64,000 nt of DNA from Microbacterium sp. MM2322. GTDB taxonomy: Bacteria; Actinomycetota; Actinomycetes; Actinomycetales; Microbacteriaceae. Positions 52,062-60,883 of the stretch are shown piece by piece. Below the pieces are notes generated by a model. The model was not told the DNA's origin, made no database searches, and saw only the letters and a list, made by a program, of their open reading frames with translations. The stretch's first letter is position 1. Every line of letters starts with the position of its first letter. The stretch spans positions 2,170,001 to 2,234,000 of the forward strand of contig NZ_OZ075067.1 in assembly GCF_964186585.1 (NCBI RefSeq). Direction: 5' to 3'. A program made the translations under genes and the position numbers.

Positions 52062-52178
52062 GGCATTCACGCTAGAGGGCCGATGTCGCGGTGCTGTCGC
52101 GAGGATGTCGCAGATCAGCGACACCGCCGAAGAAAGCCCGCCGTCGGCGACGTCGCCCCGTTCAGTAGGCTGGAGACG

Positions 52179-53507
52179 ATGAGCGACGCCCCCCTTCCCC
52201 CGCCCCCGGCCGCGCCGACGGTCCCTGGATCGTGGCCGGCTCCCACACCGGACGAGCCGGTCCACGCCCGCGTGTCCGTGCCGGGATCGAAGTCGCTCAC
52301 GAATCGCGAGCTCGTCCTCGCGGCGATCGCCGACGGCCCGAGCCTGTTGACCGGCGCGCTCCACTCCGACGATTCCGCCCGCATGATCGACGCGCTGCGT
52401 GCGCTCGGCGTGTCGATCCGCCCGGTGCGCGGCGATTCGCCGTTCGGCCCGGACCTCGAAGTCACCCCGCCGTCGTCCTTCACCGGGGGCACCACCATCG
52501 ACTGCGGGCAGGCCGGAACCGTGATGCGGTTCGTATCGCCGATCGCCGGTCTCGCCGTGGGAGATGTGCATGTGACGGCGCATCCCACCGCGATGCACCG
52601 TCCGATGGGCGCGATGATCCAGGCTCTTCGCGAGGTCGGTGCCGACATCGACGACTCGGGCAGCTGGGCGCTGCCGTTCGACGTACGCGGCCACGGCCAC
52701 CTGCGGGGCGGCGAAGTCACGATCGACGCGAGTCAGTCCAGTCAATTCGTGTCGGGTCTGCTCCTTGCCGCAGCACGCTTCGACGTGGGCCTCCGACTGA
52801 TCCACGAGGGCGAGCGCCTCCCGAGCCTGCCGCACATCGAGATGACGATCGAGGCCCTCGCCCGTCGGGGTGTCCACGTCGAGCACCCGAACCCGAACGA
52901 ATGGGTCGTCCCTGCGGGTGCCGTGCGCGGGAAGGATGTGGCGATCGAGCCCGACCTGTCCAACGCCGCCCCCTTCCTCGCCGCGGCGGTCCTGACCGGC
53001 GGATCGGTGACCGTCCCCGGATGGCCCGTCCACTCGACCCAGCCCGGAGCGCTGCTCGCCGACATCCTGCCGGTCATGGGCGCTCACGCCTCGCGTCGGG
53101 CCGGCGCCCTCACGGTCACGGCCGGAGACCGGATCGCGGGCGTCGACCTCGACCTCTCCGCGGCGAGCGAGCTCACGCCGACGCTCTTCGCCCTCGCGGC
53201 GTTCGCCGATGCCCCGACGACGTTCCACGGCATCGGTCACATCCGCGGTCACGAGACCGATCGGATCGCCGCGCTCGTCGACAACCTCCGCGCGCTCGGC
53301 GGCGAGGCCGAAGAGCGGGAGGACGGCATCCACATCGTTCCGCGGCCACTGCACGGGGGCGTATGGCGTGCGCACCACGACCACCGCATCGCCACCGCGG
53401 GGGCCGTCATCGGCCTGCGCGTGCCGGGCGTCGTCGTCGACGACATCGGAACGACCGCCAAGACGATGCCGGAGTTTCCGCAACTGTGGGCGGACATGCT
53501 CGCGTGA
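52179..53507 (+). CDS. aroA: 3-phosphoshikimate 1-carboxyvinyltransferase (EPSP synthase)
   Basis: A 442-residue shikimate-pathway enzyme that adds enolpyruvate to shikimate 3-phosphate. SVPGSKSLTNREL near residues 33-45 carries the conserved Lys38 and Arg. DCGQAGTVMRFVSPIAGL is the LFLGNAGTA-like PEP region, and HDHRIATAGAVIGLR ends the C-terminal domain. The N-terminal 28 residues are Pro-rich and extra. The ATG at 52179 has GGAGA just upstream. Its stop overlaps the GTG start of rsgA. Confidence 0.96.
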   Translation: MSDAPLPPPPAAPTVPGSWPAPTPDEPVHARVSVPGSKSLTNRELVLAAIADGPSLLTGALHSDDSARMIDALRALGVSIRPVRGDSPFGPDLEVTPPSSFTGGTTIDCGQAGTVMRFVSPIAGLAVGDVHVTAHPTAMHRPMGAMIQALREVGADIDDSGSWALPFDVRGHGHLRGGEVTIDASQSSQFVSGLLLAAARFDVGLRLIHEGERLPSLPHIEMTIEALARRGVHVEHPNPNEWVVPAGAVRGKDVAIEPDLSNAAPFLAAAVLTGGSVTVPGWPVHSTQPGALLADILPVMGAHASRRAGALTVTAGDRIAGVDLDLSAASELTPTLFALAAFADAPTTFHGIGHIRGHETDRIAALVDNLRALGGEAEEREDGIHIVPRPLHGGVWRAHHDHRIATAGAVIGLRVPGVVVDDIGTTAKTMPEFPQLWADMLA

Positions 53508-54547
53508 GCTGGCTCGGCGACGATGATGACGATGACGACCTCGAGTTCGACGAGGCCGACATCCGGGTGCGCCCCAACCCGAAGGCGAACCGTCCCCGGA
53601 CCAAACGTCGCCCCGCGCACGCCGACGCGAAGATCGCACGCGTGCTCGGAGTCGACCGAGGGCGCTACACCGTCCTCATCGACGAGGACGGCCCCGACGA
53701 ACGACAGATCCTGGCCTCCCGCGCCCGTGAACTCCGCAAGCAATCGATCGTCAACGGAGATCGCGTCCGCGTGGTGGGTGACAGGACCGGCGACGACGGC
53801 ACCCTCGCGAGGATCGTCGGCATCGAGGAGCGCAGTTCGCTGCTTCGCCGCAGCGCCGACGACACCGACCACATCGAGCGGATCATCGTCGCCAACGCCG
53901 ACCAGCTCCTCATCGTCGTCGCGGCCGCCGATCCCGAGCCGCGCCCGCGCCTGGTGGACCGCTACCTGATCGCGGCATTGGATGCCGGCATGCACCCGAT
54001 GCTCGTCGTCACCAAGACGGATCTCGCCGATCCGACCGCTTTCCTCGCCCACTTCGAGGGGCTCGACGACCTCGAAGTGTTCACGAGCGGCCTCGAGACG
54101 ATGCCGCTCGATCTCATCGGGAACCGTCTCGCGGGACACTCCACGGTCTTCGTCGGGCACTCCGGCGTCGGCAAGTCGACCCTCGTGAACGCGCTCGTCC
54201 CCGACGCCGCCCGCGCCATCGGTCACGTGAACGTCGTGACCGGCCGCGGCCGCCATACGTCGAGTTCAGCCGTCTCCCTGCGCTACGCGGGCGACAGCGG
54301 GCGGGGGTGGGTCATCGACACCCCGGGCGTCCGTTCGTTCGGTCTCGGACACGTCGATCCCTCGAACATCCTCCGCGCGTACACAGACCTGGCGGCTGTC
54401 GCCGAAGAATGCCCACGCGGGTGCACCCACCTCCCGGATGCTCCCGACTGCGCCATCCCTGAGGCCGTCGCCGAGGGCCGGCTCGGCGAGCGTGGCGCGG
54501 CGCGGCTGGACTCGCTGCAGCGACTCCTGGCCACCTTCGCGCCCTGA
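53504..54547 (+). CDS. rsgA: Small ribosomal subunit biogenesis GTPase RsgA
   Basis: A 347-residue circularly permuted GTPase that matures the 30S subunit. The order of motifs shows the permutation: G4 TKTD at 170-173 comes before G1 GHSGVGKS at 218-225 and G3 DTPG further on. An OB-fold with an acidic and basic N-terminal extension precedes it (GDDDDDDDLEFDEADIRVRP). The C-terminal zinc motif is CPRGCTH-LPDAPDC. The GTG start overlaps aroA (GTGA), as in related actinobacteria. Confidence 0.95.
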   Translation: MSWLGDDDDDDDLEFDEADIRVRPNPKANRPRTKRRPAHADAKIARVLGVDRGRYTVLIDEDGPDERQILASRARELRKQSIVNGDRVRVVGDRTGDDGTLARIVGIEERSSLLRRSADDTDHIERIIVANADQLLIVVAAADPEPRPRLVDRYLIAALDAGMHPMLVVTKTDLADPTAFLAHFEGLDDLEVFTSGLETMPLDLIGNRLAGHSTVFVGHSGVGKSTLVNALVPDAARAIGHVNVVTGRGRHTSSSAVSLRYAGDSGRGWVIDTPGVRSFGLGHVDPSNILRAYTDLAAVAEECPRGCTHLPDAPDCAIPEAVAEGRLGERGAARLDSLQRLLATFAP

Positions 54548-54569
54548 GCGGGGCGCTTAAGATGGTCGG

Positions 54570-55034
54570 ATGCCGCGACTGAACACCGGAGCCCCCGCAC
54601 CCGAATTCACCCTCGTCGACCAGGACGGCCGGAGCGTCTCGCTCACCGACTTCCGCGGCCGTCGACTCATCGCCTTCTTCTACCCGGCCGCGATGACCCC
54701 GGGCTGCACGACGGAGGCCTGCGACTTCCGAGACAGCGTCGCCCCGCTGCAGGCCGCCGGGTACACCGTCGTCGGAATCTCGCGGGACGAGCCCGCGAAG
54801 CTTCGCGAGTTCCGCGAGCGCGATGCACTCCCCTACGACCTGCTGAGCGACCCCGATCACTCCGCACACGAGGCCTACGGCGCGTGGGGCGAAAAGATGA
54901 ACTACGGCAAGGTCGTCGAGGGCGTCATCCGATCGACGTTCGTGATCGACGAGGACGGTGCGATCGCGCACGCCCTCTACAACGTCAAGGCCACGGGGCA
55001 CGTCGCCCGCATCCGCACGCTCCTCGGAGTCTGA
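54570..55034 (+). CDS. bcp: Bcp-type thioredoxin-dependent peroxiredoxin
   Basis: A 154-residue peroxiredoxin of the Bcp/PrxQ group. The peroxidatic Cys46 is in MTPGCTTEACDFRD, and Cys51 five residues later is the resolving Cys of the two-Cys Bcp class. The usual Trp and Arg positions follow in the second half (FVIDEDGAIAHALYNVKATGHV). The ATG at 54570 gives the normal family length. It reduces organic and hydrogen peroxides. Confidence 0.93.
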   Translation: MPRLNTGAPAPEFTLVDQDGRSVSLTDFRGRRLIAFFYPAAMTPGCTTEACDFRDSVAPLQAAGYTVVGISRDEPAKLREFRERDALPYDLLSDPDHSAHEAYGAWGEKMNYGKVVEGVIRSTFVIDEDGAIAHALYNVKATGHVARIRTLLGV

Positions 55035-55436
55035 TCAGACCTCGTCGTCGGCGGCATCCCGAGCACGCTGACCGGCGGCGCGCGCCGCAGCGATGAGGAG
55101 GATGAGACCGACGATCCCGGGCACCGCGATCGTCGCGGCGAGGCGGGTATCCGCGCCTTGGCCCGTCAGGGTTCCGAGCGCGATCGACAGCACGAGCACC
55201 TGCACGACGACGCCGCCGGAGCGCCCCCACGAGCCGCCTCGCCAGACAGCAACCGCGAACCCCACGAGGGCAGCGGCGCCGAGAACGGTCAAGACCAGTA
55301 GCGCGAGCGAACTTCCGAGGCTGTCGCTGTCGTCTCCGACGAGTGCCACGATCTCCCAGACGGCGAGGCCGAGGACGCCGGTTGCTTCGAGCCCGAGCCA
55401 GGCCGCCGCGATCCGCTCGATACGAGTGGTTCGCAC
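55035..55436 (-). CDS. Four-helix membrane protein, unknown function
   Basis: A 133-residue protein with four predicted helices (GLEATGVLGLAVWEIVALVG, LALLVLTVLGAAALVGFAVA, GVVVQVLVLSIALGTLTG and a fourth). The start is GTG at 55436 with AGGAG 8 bases upstream. It is convergent with bcp and the stops are adjacent. This layout resembles small conserved Microbacteriaceae membrane proteins. No function is known. Confidence 0.72.
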   Translation of the reverse strand: MRTTRIERIAAAWLGLEATGVLGLAVWEIVALVGDDSDSLGSSLALLVLTVLGAAALVGFAVAVWRGGSWGRSGGVVVQVLVLSIALGTLTGQGADTRLAATIAVPGIVGLILLIAAARAAGQRARDAADDEV

Positions 55437-55645
55437 GATGACTGCTCCTTCTGGCCGCCCGGGCACGGCGACGCGCCGAAATACTCCGTTAACCCTTGAT
55501 TCACATGCCCGAGCATGGGAATATTGACGGGCAAGTGTGCTCCCACAGCGGCGTGGGGCGAGCGTCTGCTCGCACACCACCCAGGTTAGTCGACGTCGCC
55601 CGGCGTCGCATAACGACTTCCGATCCCCCCTTTAGGAGCACCGCT

Positions 55646-55894
55646 ATGGATTGGCGCGACAAATCCGCCTGCCTGACCGTCGACCCCGAACTGTTCTTCC
55701 CCGTGGGGAACACCGGGCCCGCCGTCGACCAGATCGAAAAGGCGAAGTCCGTCTGCGCCCGGTGCACCGTCACGGAGCTCTGCCTGCAGTACGCCCTCGA
55801 GACCGGACAGGACTCGGGCGTCTGGGGAGGCCTCTCCGAAGATGAGCGTCGCGCTCTCAAGCGCCGCGCCGCCCGCGCCCGCCGCGCGTCCTGA
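55646..55894 (+). CDS. whiB1: WhiB-family iron-sulfur transcription factor (WhiB1-type)
   Basis: An 82-residue WhiB-like regulator. The four [4Fe-4S]-binding cysteines are Cys9, Cys37, Cys40 and Cys46 (SACL, then SVCARCTVTELC). The GVWGGLSEDERR turn and the basic C-terminal tail (LKRRAARARRAS) follow. The size and the position next to pdtaS and near sigR match WhiB1 (Rv3219), which binds SigA and is NO-sensitive. TTTAGGAG precedes the ATG at 55646. Confidence 0.94.
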   Translation: MDWRDKSACLTVDPELFFPVGNTGPAVDQIEKAKSVCARCTVTELCLQYALETGQDSGVWGGLSEDERRALKRRAARARRAS

Positions 55895-55901
55895 CGGCGT
55901 C

Positions 55902-55926
55902 GCGCGCGGGCCTCAGGCCCGCGCGC
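55902..55926. terminator. Bidirectional hairpin between whiB1 and pdtaS
   Basis: GCGCGCGGGCC and GGCCCGCGCGC form a perfect 11-bp stem around TCA. It follows the whiB stop by 7 bases and includes the pdtaS stop codon. There is no T-run. Confidence 0.7.
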
Positions 55927-57406
55927 GCTCGATGTACCGCATCGGGATCTCGATCGTGACCTCGGTTCCACTCCCCATGAGAGTGTGCCAGTCGATGGTT
56001 CCGCTCAGCTCGCCCTGAATGAGGGTGCGCACGATCTGCGTGCCGAGACCGCGGCCGACCTGACCCTCGGGAAGGCCGACCCCGGTGTCGCGTACGCGCA
56101 CCAGGAGCTGGTCCTCGTCGCGCTCGGCGATGATCTCGACCTCGCCCTCCTTGTCGGCGAGACCGTGCTCGACGGCATTCGTCACGAGCTCGGTCAGAGC
56201 CAGGGCGAGGGGCGTGGCGTATTCGCTCGGGAGGGTTCCGAACGTCCCGGTCTTGACGGTGCGCGCCCTCGTATTCGGGGCGGCTGCGACTTCGGCGACC
56301 AGCTTGAGGACCCGTTCGAAGACGTCGTCGAAGTCGACGCTCTGCATGAGCCCCTCGGAGAGCGTGTCGTGGACCACTGCGATCGCGCTGACGCGCCGCA
56401 TGGCCTGGGTCAGCGCATCCCGGCCCTCGTCGGAGTGGGTGCGGCGCGCTTGTATGCGCAGGAGCGACGCGACCGTCTGCAGGTTGTTCTTGACCCGGTG
56501 GTGGATCTCCCGGATCGTCGCGTCCTTCGTGATGAGTTCCTGCTCCTGGTGGCGGATCTCGCTGACATCGCGGCAGAGGACGATGGCGCCGATCCGATTG
56601 CCGTTCTCGCGCAGCGGGATCGTCCGCAGCGACACGGTCACTCCGCGAGCCTCGACATCGGCACGCCACGGTGCGCGGCCGGCCATCACGATGGGGAGAG
56701 ACTCGTCGAACTGACGGGATGCCGGCATGATCGTCGTCGCGACCTCCATCAGCGATTCGCCCTCGAGCTCGTCGTCGAACCCGAGCCGGTTGAACGCGGA
56801 CAGCGCGTTCGGGCTCGCGAAGGTGGTGATGCCGTCGACATCCAGACGGATGAGGCCGTCAGAGGCGCGCGGAGCGCCGCGGCGGGGCGACGTCGGCGCT
56901 GTGAGATCCGGAAAATCCGCGGAGGCGATCATGCCGAACAGGTCGTCGGCGCAATCGTTGAAGGTGATCTGCTGGCGCGACGGCGTGCGCGCCTCGCCGA
57001 GGTTGGTGTGACGGGTCACCACACCGATCACCCGGGTCTCACGCCCCTCCCCCGCACGCTCGCGGACGATCGGCACGGCCCTCACCCGCGTGGGCGTCTC
57101 CTCGAACCAGTCCGGCGACGCCGAATCGACCATGCGGACCTGGGTGAACGCGTCCTTGACCTGCGTCCGCCACTGCGGACGCACGGCATCGCCGACGATG
57201 TCGCGGTAGAAGAGCGTCGCGGCTCCGCTCGGTCGGGTGTGAGCGACGGCGATGAACGAGTCATCCGCCGTCGGCACCCACACGACGATGTCGGCGAAGG
57301 CGAGGTCGGCGAGCAGCTGTCCGTCTCCGGCGAGGCGGTGGAGCCATTCCACGTCCTCCGCGGTGGAACGGCCTTGGGCGTAGACGAGGTCGCTGAGCGT
57401 GGACAC
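55913..57406 (-). CDS. pdtaS: PdtaS-like cytosolic sensor histidine kinase
   Basis: A 497-residue kinase with no membrane segment. An N-terminal GAF domain lies at about residues 20-165, then a PAS domain at about 185-285. The HisKA_2-type H-box is IREIHHRVKNNLQTVASLL with the phospho-His near 303, as in M. tuberculosis PdtaS. The ATPase domain has the N-box ALTELVTNAVEHGL and VRDTGVGLPEG. Its known partner is the ANTAR-type PdtaR, which is not in this window. The start is GTG at 57406. Confidence 0.93.
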   Translation of the reverse strand: MSTLSDLVYAQGRSTAEDVEWLHRLAGDGQLLADLAFADIVVWVPTADDSFIAVAHTRPSGAATLFYRDIVGDAVRPQWRTQVKDAFTQVRMVDSASPDWFEETPTRVRAVPIVRERAGEGRETRVIGVVTRHTNLGEARTPSRQQITFNDCADDLFGMIASADFPDLTAPTSPRRGAPRASDGLIRLDVDGITTFASPNALSAFNRLGFDDELEGESLMEVATTIMPASRQFDESLPIVMAGRAPWRADVEARGVTVSLRTIPLRENGNRIGAIVLCRDVSEIRHQEQELITKDATIREIHHRVKNNLQTVASLLRIQARRTHSDEGRDALTQAMRRVSAIAVVHDTLSEGLMQSVDFDDVFERVLKLVAEVAAAPNTRARTVKTGTFGTLPSEYATPLALALTELVTNAVEHGLADKEGEVEIIAERDEDQLLVRVRDTGVGLPEGQVGRGLGTQIVRTLIQGELSGTIDWHTLMGSGTEVTIEIPMRYIERARA

Positions 57407-57453
57407 GCATCCACCCTAGATCCTCCATCCGAGCGCTTCGGGCGACCCGGGTC

Positions 57454-58692
57454 CTACGCCGTCCGGGCGAGGCGCCTGATCGAATGGCGCGATGCGACGG
57501 GTTCCGTCGCCGCCCGCGGCGCGAGGGATTCGGCCACGAGCCGTCGTACCGCGGTCGGGACGGCCGAACGCGGCGCGACGTGGGCGATGGGGCGGGCGGC
57601 GAGCATGGCGGCATCCGTCCCGCGGGCATCCCAGGGCACGAAGGAGACGTCCGTCACCCCCGTGTACCGCTCGAGCGTGCGACGCACCTGACCACGCGGG
57701 TCGACGCCGAGGGCAGCAGCGCGGACTTTGTTCACCACCACGCGGACGGGCGTCGTACCAGCGGCTGCGCGGAGGTCGGGCCACGCCCGGACGAACCGGG
57801 AGACCCCCACGGGATCGGCCGCCACGACCGCGACGACGACGTCGGCGACGTCGAGCGCGGCACGCGTGGCGGCATTCCGGCGGGGCCCGTCGATGAGGTC
57901 GCTGACGATCTCCTCGTCACGTTCGAGAGGGGCGGCGACGTCGACGACGGTGTCATCCACCCATCCTCGACAGGCGTCGAGCGCGGCGGTCACGCGGTCG
58001 TGCGAGAGCTCGGGCCAGCGCCCCGGCCGATTGAGGCCCGTCAGGACATCCACCTCACCCAATGACGACGCGATGCGGCTCAGCTCGGCCACCGTGAGCG
58101 ATCCGCGTTCGGCCTGGCGACAGGCGGCGGCGAAGCCGGGTCCCTCATCGGCCAGCCCCGTTGCGAGGGCGAGCGATGGCGCGTGCGAATCGGCGTCGAC
58201 GAGGGCGACTCGATTCGTCGGCGTCGAGAGGGCGAACGCCAGCTCGACGGCGATCGTCGTCCGCCCCGGTGCGCCGTGCGCGCCCCAGACGGTGATCACC
58301 CGCCCCCGCGTGGCCTCGAGAGGGGTCGCCGACACGGGGACAGCCAGCAGGTCCGCGGCGGCCGCGTCGGGATCGTGCGCAGCGAGTCCGAGAGACGCGG
58401 CGAGGCGACGATCCGAACTCCGCGCACACAGCGGCACGATCCGCACCGACATCCGGTCGCACGCCGCCACGAGCTCCGCGGTGAGCGCTGCGGGACGCCC
58501 CTCGACGATGAGCAGGTCGGCGCGGGACAGCTCCGCCAGAAGCTCGGCGGCCTCCGGGGCGGACATCGCGTCGAGTGCGGCGCTGGCCGGAGCGGATGCC
58601 GCGACCACCGTCCGGACATCGGCGTCCTCCTGTCGCAGGCGCTGAGCGAGGTCCTCCCCACGTCGCCCGTCGACCGCGACGACGACCCTCAC
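57454..58692 (-). CDS. CpaE/TadZ-like P-loop ATPase-fold protein
   Basis: A 412-residue protein with a degraded receiver-like N-terminal domain (residues 1-120) and a MinD/ParA-type ATPase domain. The deviant Walker A reads GAHGAPGRTTIAVELAF, in which the usual GK is GR. Walker B is near TVVDVAAPLE. The closest group is CpaE/TadZ, involved in pilus localisation, and it is coupled to a CpaB-like gene by GTGA. No CpaF, TadB or TadC is nearby, so the pilus role is only suggested. Confidence 0.8.
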   Translation of the reverse strand: MRVVVAVDGRRGEDLAQRLRQEDADVRTVVAASAPASAALDAMSAPEAAELLAELSRADLLIVEGRPAALTAELVAACDRMSVRIVPLCARSSDRRLAASLGLAAHDPDAAAADLLAVPVSATPLEATRGRVITVWGAHGAPGRTTIAVELAFALSTPTNRVALVDADSHAPSLALATGLADEGPGFAAACRQAERGSLTVAELSRIASSLGEVDVLTGLNRPGRWPELSHDRVTAALDACRGWVDDTVVDVAAPLERDEEIVSDLIDGPRRNAATRAALDVADVVVAVVAADPVGVSRFVRAWPDLRAAAGTTPVRVVVNKVRAAALGVDPRGQVRRTLERYTGVTDVSFVPWDARGTDAAMLAARPIAHVAPRSAVPTAVRRLVAESLAPRAATEPVASRHSIRRLARTA

Positions 58693-59318
58693 TGCGACTC
58701 CCCCGTGACGGGGACAACCGACAAGCTCGATTCGTCGGTGAGGGCTGCCAGGGTCGCAGCGACGTCGGAGCGGGGGATGACGATCTCCAGCGACACGTCC
58801 TTCCCCGACACCACGGCATCGTCGCGGGTGATGGTGACGACGGTCGCCGACGGCACCAGGATGCGCGGCTCACCGAGCTTGCCGTCCTCCTCCGCCGGTG
58901 CCGCCCACACCTCGACGAGGGATCCGGGAGAGATCGCCGCCGACACATCGCCCGCCGTGCGGATCACCACACTCGTCGTCGTCGCGGCATCCGCGTCGTC
59001 AACCGCCGCCTGAGGCAGGAGTTCGCCCTCGAAGACCGTGCGCGTCGCGATCACGCCGGGCTCGAGGGATGCCGGGGACACGTACGTCTCGCCGGCGGCG
59101 CCCAGCGCCACGTCGACCACCCTCAGATCCTCGGCCGTCACGGTCTGTCCGGGCACGATCGTCCGCGCGGCAGCGAACACGGGCGCGGTCTGGCGGGCGG
59201 AGGCGACGACGAGCCAGACGCCCGCGACGGAGGCGATGATGAGCGCGATCCCCAGCAGGAACCGCGCGTCGGCCCAGAACGCGCGAGGCGCGGGCCGGAC
59301 GGTGTCGGGAGTGGTCAT
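58689..59318 (-). CDS. SAF-domain protein (CpaB-like)
   Basis: A 209-residue protein. One N-terminal membrane helix lies at about residues 20-41 (LLGIALIIASVAGVWLVVAS). An SAF domain follows (FAAARTIVPGQTVTAEDLRV, SLEPGVIATRTVFEGELL), with a C-terminal domain after it. CpaB/RcpC proteins of this type span the envelope in Tad pilus systems. The ATG at 59318 is strong, and the gene is coupled to the CpaE-like gene downstream. Function here is not proven. Confidence 0.82.
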   Translation of the reverse strand: MTTPDTVRPAPRAFWADARFLLGIALIIASVAGVWLVVASARQTAPVFAAARTIVPGQTVTAEDLRVVDVALGAAGETYVSPASLEPGVIATRTVFEGELLPQAAVDDADAATTTSVVIRTAGDVSAAISPGSLVEVWAAPAEEDGKLGEPRILVPSATVVTITRDDAVVSGKDVSLEIVIPRSDVAATLAALTDESSLSVVPVTGESQ

Positions 59319-59357
59319 GACGTCATGCTGACCGAGCCCCGTCGCTGGTGGCGGGGA

Positions 59358-59366
59358 TTATCCACA
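59358..59366 (+). promoter_or_regulatory. DnaA box (TTATCCACA)
   Basis: A perfect match to the bacterial DnaA-box consensus TTATCCACA, in the gap between the divergent SAF-domain gene and the HTH gene at 59416. It lies about 50 bases upstream of the HTH start. It could mark a DnaA-regulated promoter. Confidence 0.6.
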
Positions 59367-59415
59367 GGCCGCCCGCACTCGAGATGCGAGCCCCCATCGG
59401 GCCCATAATGGCCTC

Positions 59416-59688
59416 ATGCCCGATGGAATGCCTGCGCGTATGCTCACGCCTGCCCAGGTTGCGGAAATGCTGCAGCTGGAGGTCGACGAGGTCGTCGCCC
59501 TTGCGCTCGACGGCCGTCTGCGCGGAGCTCGGCTGGGCTCGCCGGCATCGTGGCGAATCGAGGCGGCAAGCGTCGAGGACTACCTCGACGACCAGGCTGA
59601 GGACGCACGCCTGCACGCGCTGTGGCGTGAATCGAACGCCGCCAGCTTCCCCGAACTGTGGGGGCGGGGCCGCCGCGGCGGCGAGTAA
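59416..59688 (+). CDS. Small helix-turn-helix protein (excisionase/BldC-like)
   Basis: A 90-residue protein. The N-terminal wHTH of the MerR/excisionase (BldC-like) type is MLTPAQVAEMLQLEVDEVVA with ALDGRLRGARLGSPASWRIE. An acidic tail (VEDYLDDQAEDARLHAL) follows. Unlike phage excisionases it is not next to an integrase. The first ATG (MPDGMPARM) is used, although the ATG at 59440 gives a shorter form. It is likely a DNA-binding regulator. Confidence 0.85.
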   Translation: MPDGMPARMLTPAQVAEMLQLEVDEVVALALDGRLRGARLGSPASWRIEAASVEDYLDDQAEDARLHALWRESNAASFPELWGRGRRGGE

Positions 59689-59704
59689 CGACGCGGCACC
59701 CTCC

Positions 59705-60298
59705 TCACGCGAACGCGACCGGTGACTCCAGCCGGATCCCGGCGAGCGCCGTGAAGGGGACGAGGCGGTGCCCCATCACGAGGTCGGCGCGTCGCGGCGT
59801 TCCACGATCGTGCAGAGCGAGGTCGAGGTGATCGGATGCCGCCCGGTCGATCGTGCCGCTGTACTCGCGGCCGTCCGTGGAGTGCAGCGTCACCGGTACG
59901 CGGCGCCGCGCGAGATCACGGAGGACGAATCCCAGCGTCATCCGCTCGCGAAGCCGGCTGGGCGTCGCGCCGCGGGCGCTGCGGAGCAGATCGGCGTGCG
60001 ATGGGCCGAGAGCGACCACGGCTGCCAGCGGCACGAGGAGCGCACCGCGTGGAGCACCGTCGTCCACCGCAAGCCAGTCGGGTCCCGCAGCGATCGGCGT
60101 CCCATCGACGGATGAGCCGCCGGCGAGGTCGACGGTGACGGGCCCGTCGACACGATCGGCCAGAGCACTCAGGCGCTCGAAGAGGGACAGGCGCGCGAGG
60201 CGCAGCCGTTCGGCTTCCGTGTCGAGGGCAGCACGCTCGGCCTCCCATTCGGAGTCGAGTTGGTCCTCGAGGTCTTCGAAGAATCGGTCCCAGCGCAC
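59705..60298 (-). CDS. Conserved hypothetical protein (197 aa)
   Basis: A 197-residue protein of no recognised family. The N-terminal third is a charged helix (FFEDLEDQLDSEWEAERAAL through LSLFERLSALADRVDG). Then comes a beta-rich part with short conserved-looking strands (VTVDLAGGSSVDGTPIAAGPD, YSGTIDRAASDHLDLALHD). It has no signal peptide or membrane segment. The start is GTG at 60298; the frame continues upstream without a better start. It is convergent with the HTH gene. Confidence 0.7.
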   Translation of the reverse strand: MRWDRFFEDLEDQLDSEWEAERAALDTEAERLRLARLSLFERLSALADRVDGPVTVDLAGGSSVDGTPIAAGPDWLAVDDGAPRGALLVPLAAVVALGPSHADLLRSARGATPSRLRERMTLGFVLRDLARRRVPVTLHSTDGREYSGTIDRAASDHLDLALHDRGTPRRADLVMGHRLVPFTALAGIRLESPVAFA

Positions 60299-60337
60299 GC
60301 ACGTGACAGTAGAGGACCGGGATGCCGACCGCCGTCT

Positions 60338-60346
60338 TTGTCCACA
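60338..60346 (+). promoter_or_regulatory. DnaA box (TTGTCCACA)
   Basis: A perfect match to the actinobacterial high-affinity DnaA box TTGTCCACA. It lies about 100 bases upstream of the Rv3235-family gene, on the same strand as the box at 59358. Both are followed by GG. Confidence 0.6.
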
Positions 60347-60439
60347 GGTTGGAGTATTCTCATCCACCCCCGCACGCAGGTGTGCTGTACTCATGCCGTT
60401 CACCGCTCCGTAGACACCTGTCGCCCGAGAGGAATCGAC

Positions 60440-60877
60440 ATGGCCCTCGCCGTAGACGAAGACCGCCGCATCCCGCGTTCGGGAAGCTCCCTCGAGGTCG
60501 CAGAGTACTTCGCGCCGCAACGCACCTCCTCGAGCGACCTCCCCGACGCGCTCCCCCTCGTCAAGAACCTCACGATCGGGGTGTTGGAGGTGCTGGCCGG
60601 CGTCCGGGATGTGGACCAGCTCGCACGCTGGCTCGGCGAAGACGCCTACCGGGCGCTCGTGACGCGAGCGAATCTCTCGGCTCGCGCACGAAGCGCGCGC
60701 GGCGTCGCGGCGGTCCGCCCGGCCCACCGCATCCTGTCGGAGCGCACCTGCGAGCCAGCGGACGGCGTGCTCGAAGCGGTCGTCGTGGTGAGTGGGCCCG
60801 CGCGGACCCGTGCGGTGGCGATGCGGCTCGAAGGCTGGGACGGTCGCTGGCGGGCGACCTCTCTCGCCCTGCTCTGA
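60440..60877 (+). CDS. Rv3235-family protein
   Basis: A 145-residue conserved actinobacterial protein of unknown function. The central segment LTIGVLEVLAGVRDVDQLARWLGEDAYRALVTRANLS matches the Rv3235 family pattern, and the C-terminus ends in a beta strand motif (VAMRLEGWDGRWRATSLALL). The ATG at 60440 follows AGAGGAA at good spacing. Its position near secA agrees with the mycobacterial gene order. Confidence 0.85.
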   Translation: MALAVDEDRRIPRSGSSLEVAEYFAPQRTSSSDLPDALPLVKNLTIGVLEVLAGVRDVDQLARWLGEDAYRALVTRANLSARARSARGVAAVRPAHRILSERTCEPADGVLEAVVVVSGPARTRAVAMRLEGWDGRWRATSLALL

Positions 60878-60883
60878 CCCGGC

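Noticed and set aside
59416..59688. Phage excisionase
   Set aside because: The HTH resembles excisionase/BldC folds, but there is no integrase or prophage gene nearby and the context is conserved core genome.
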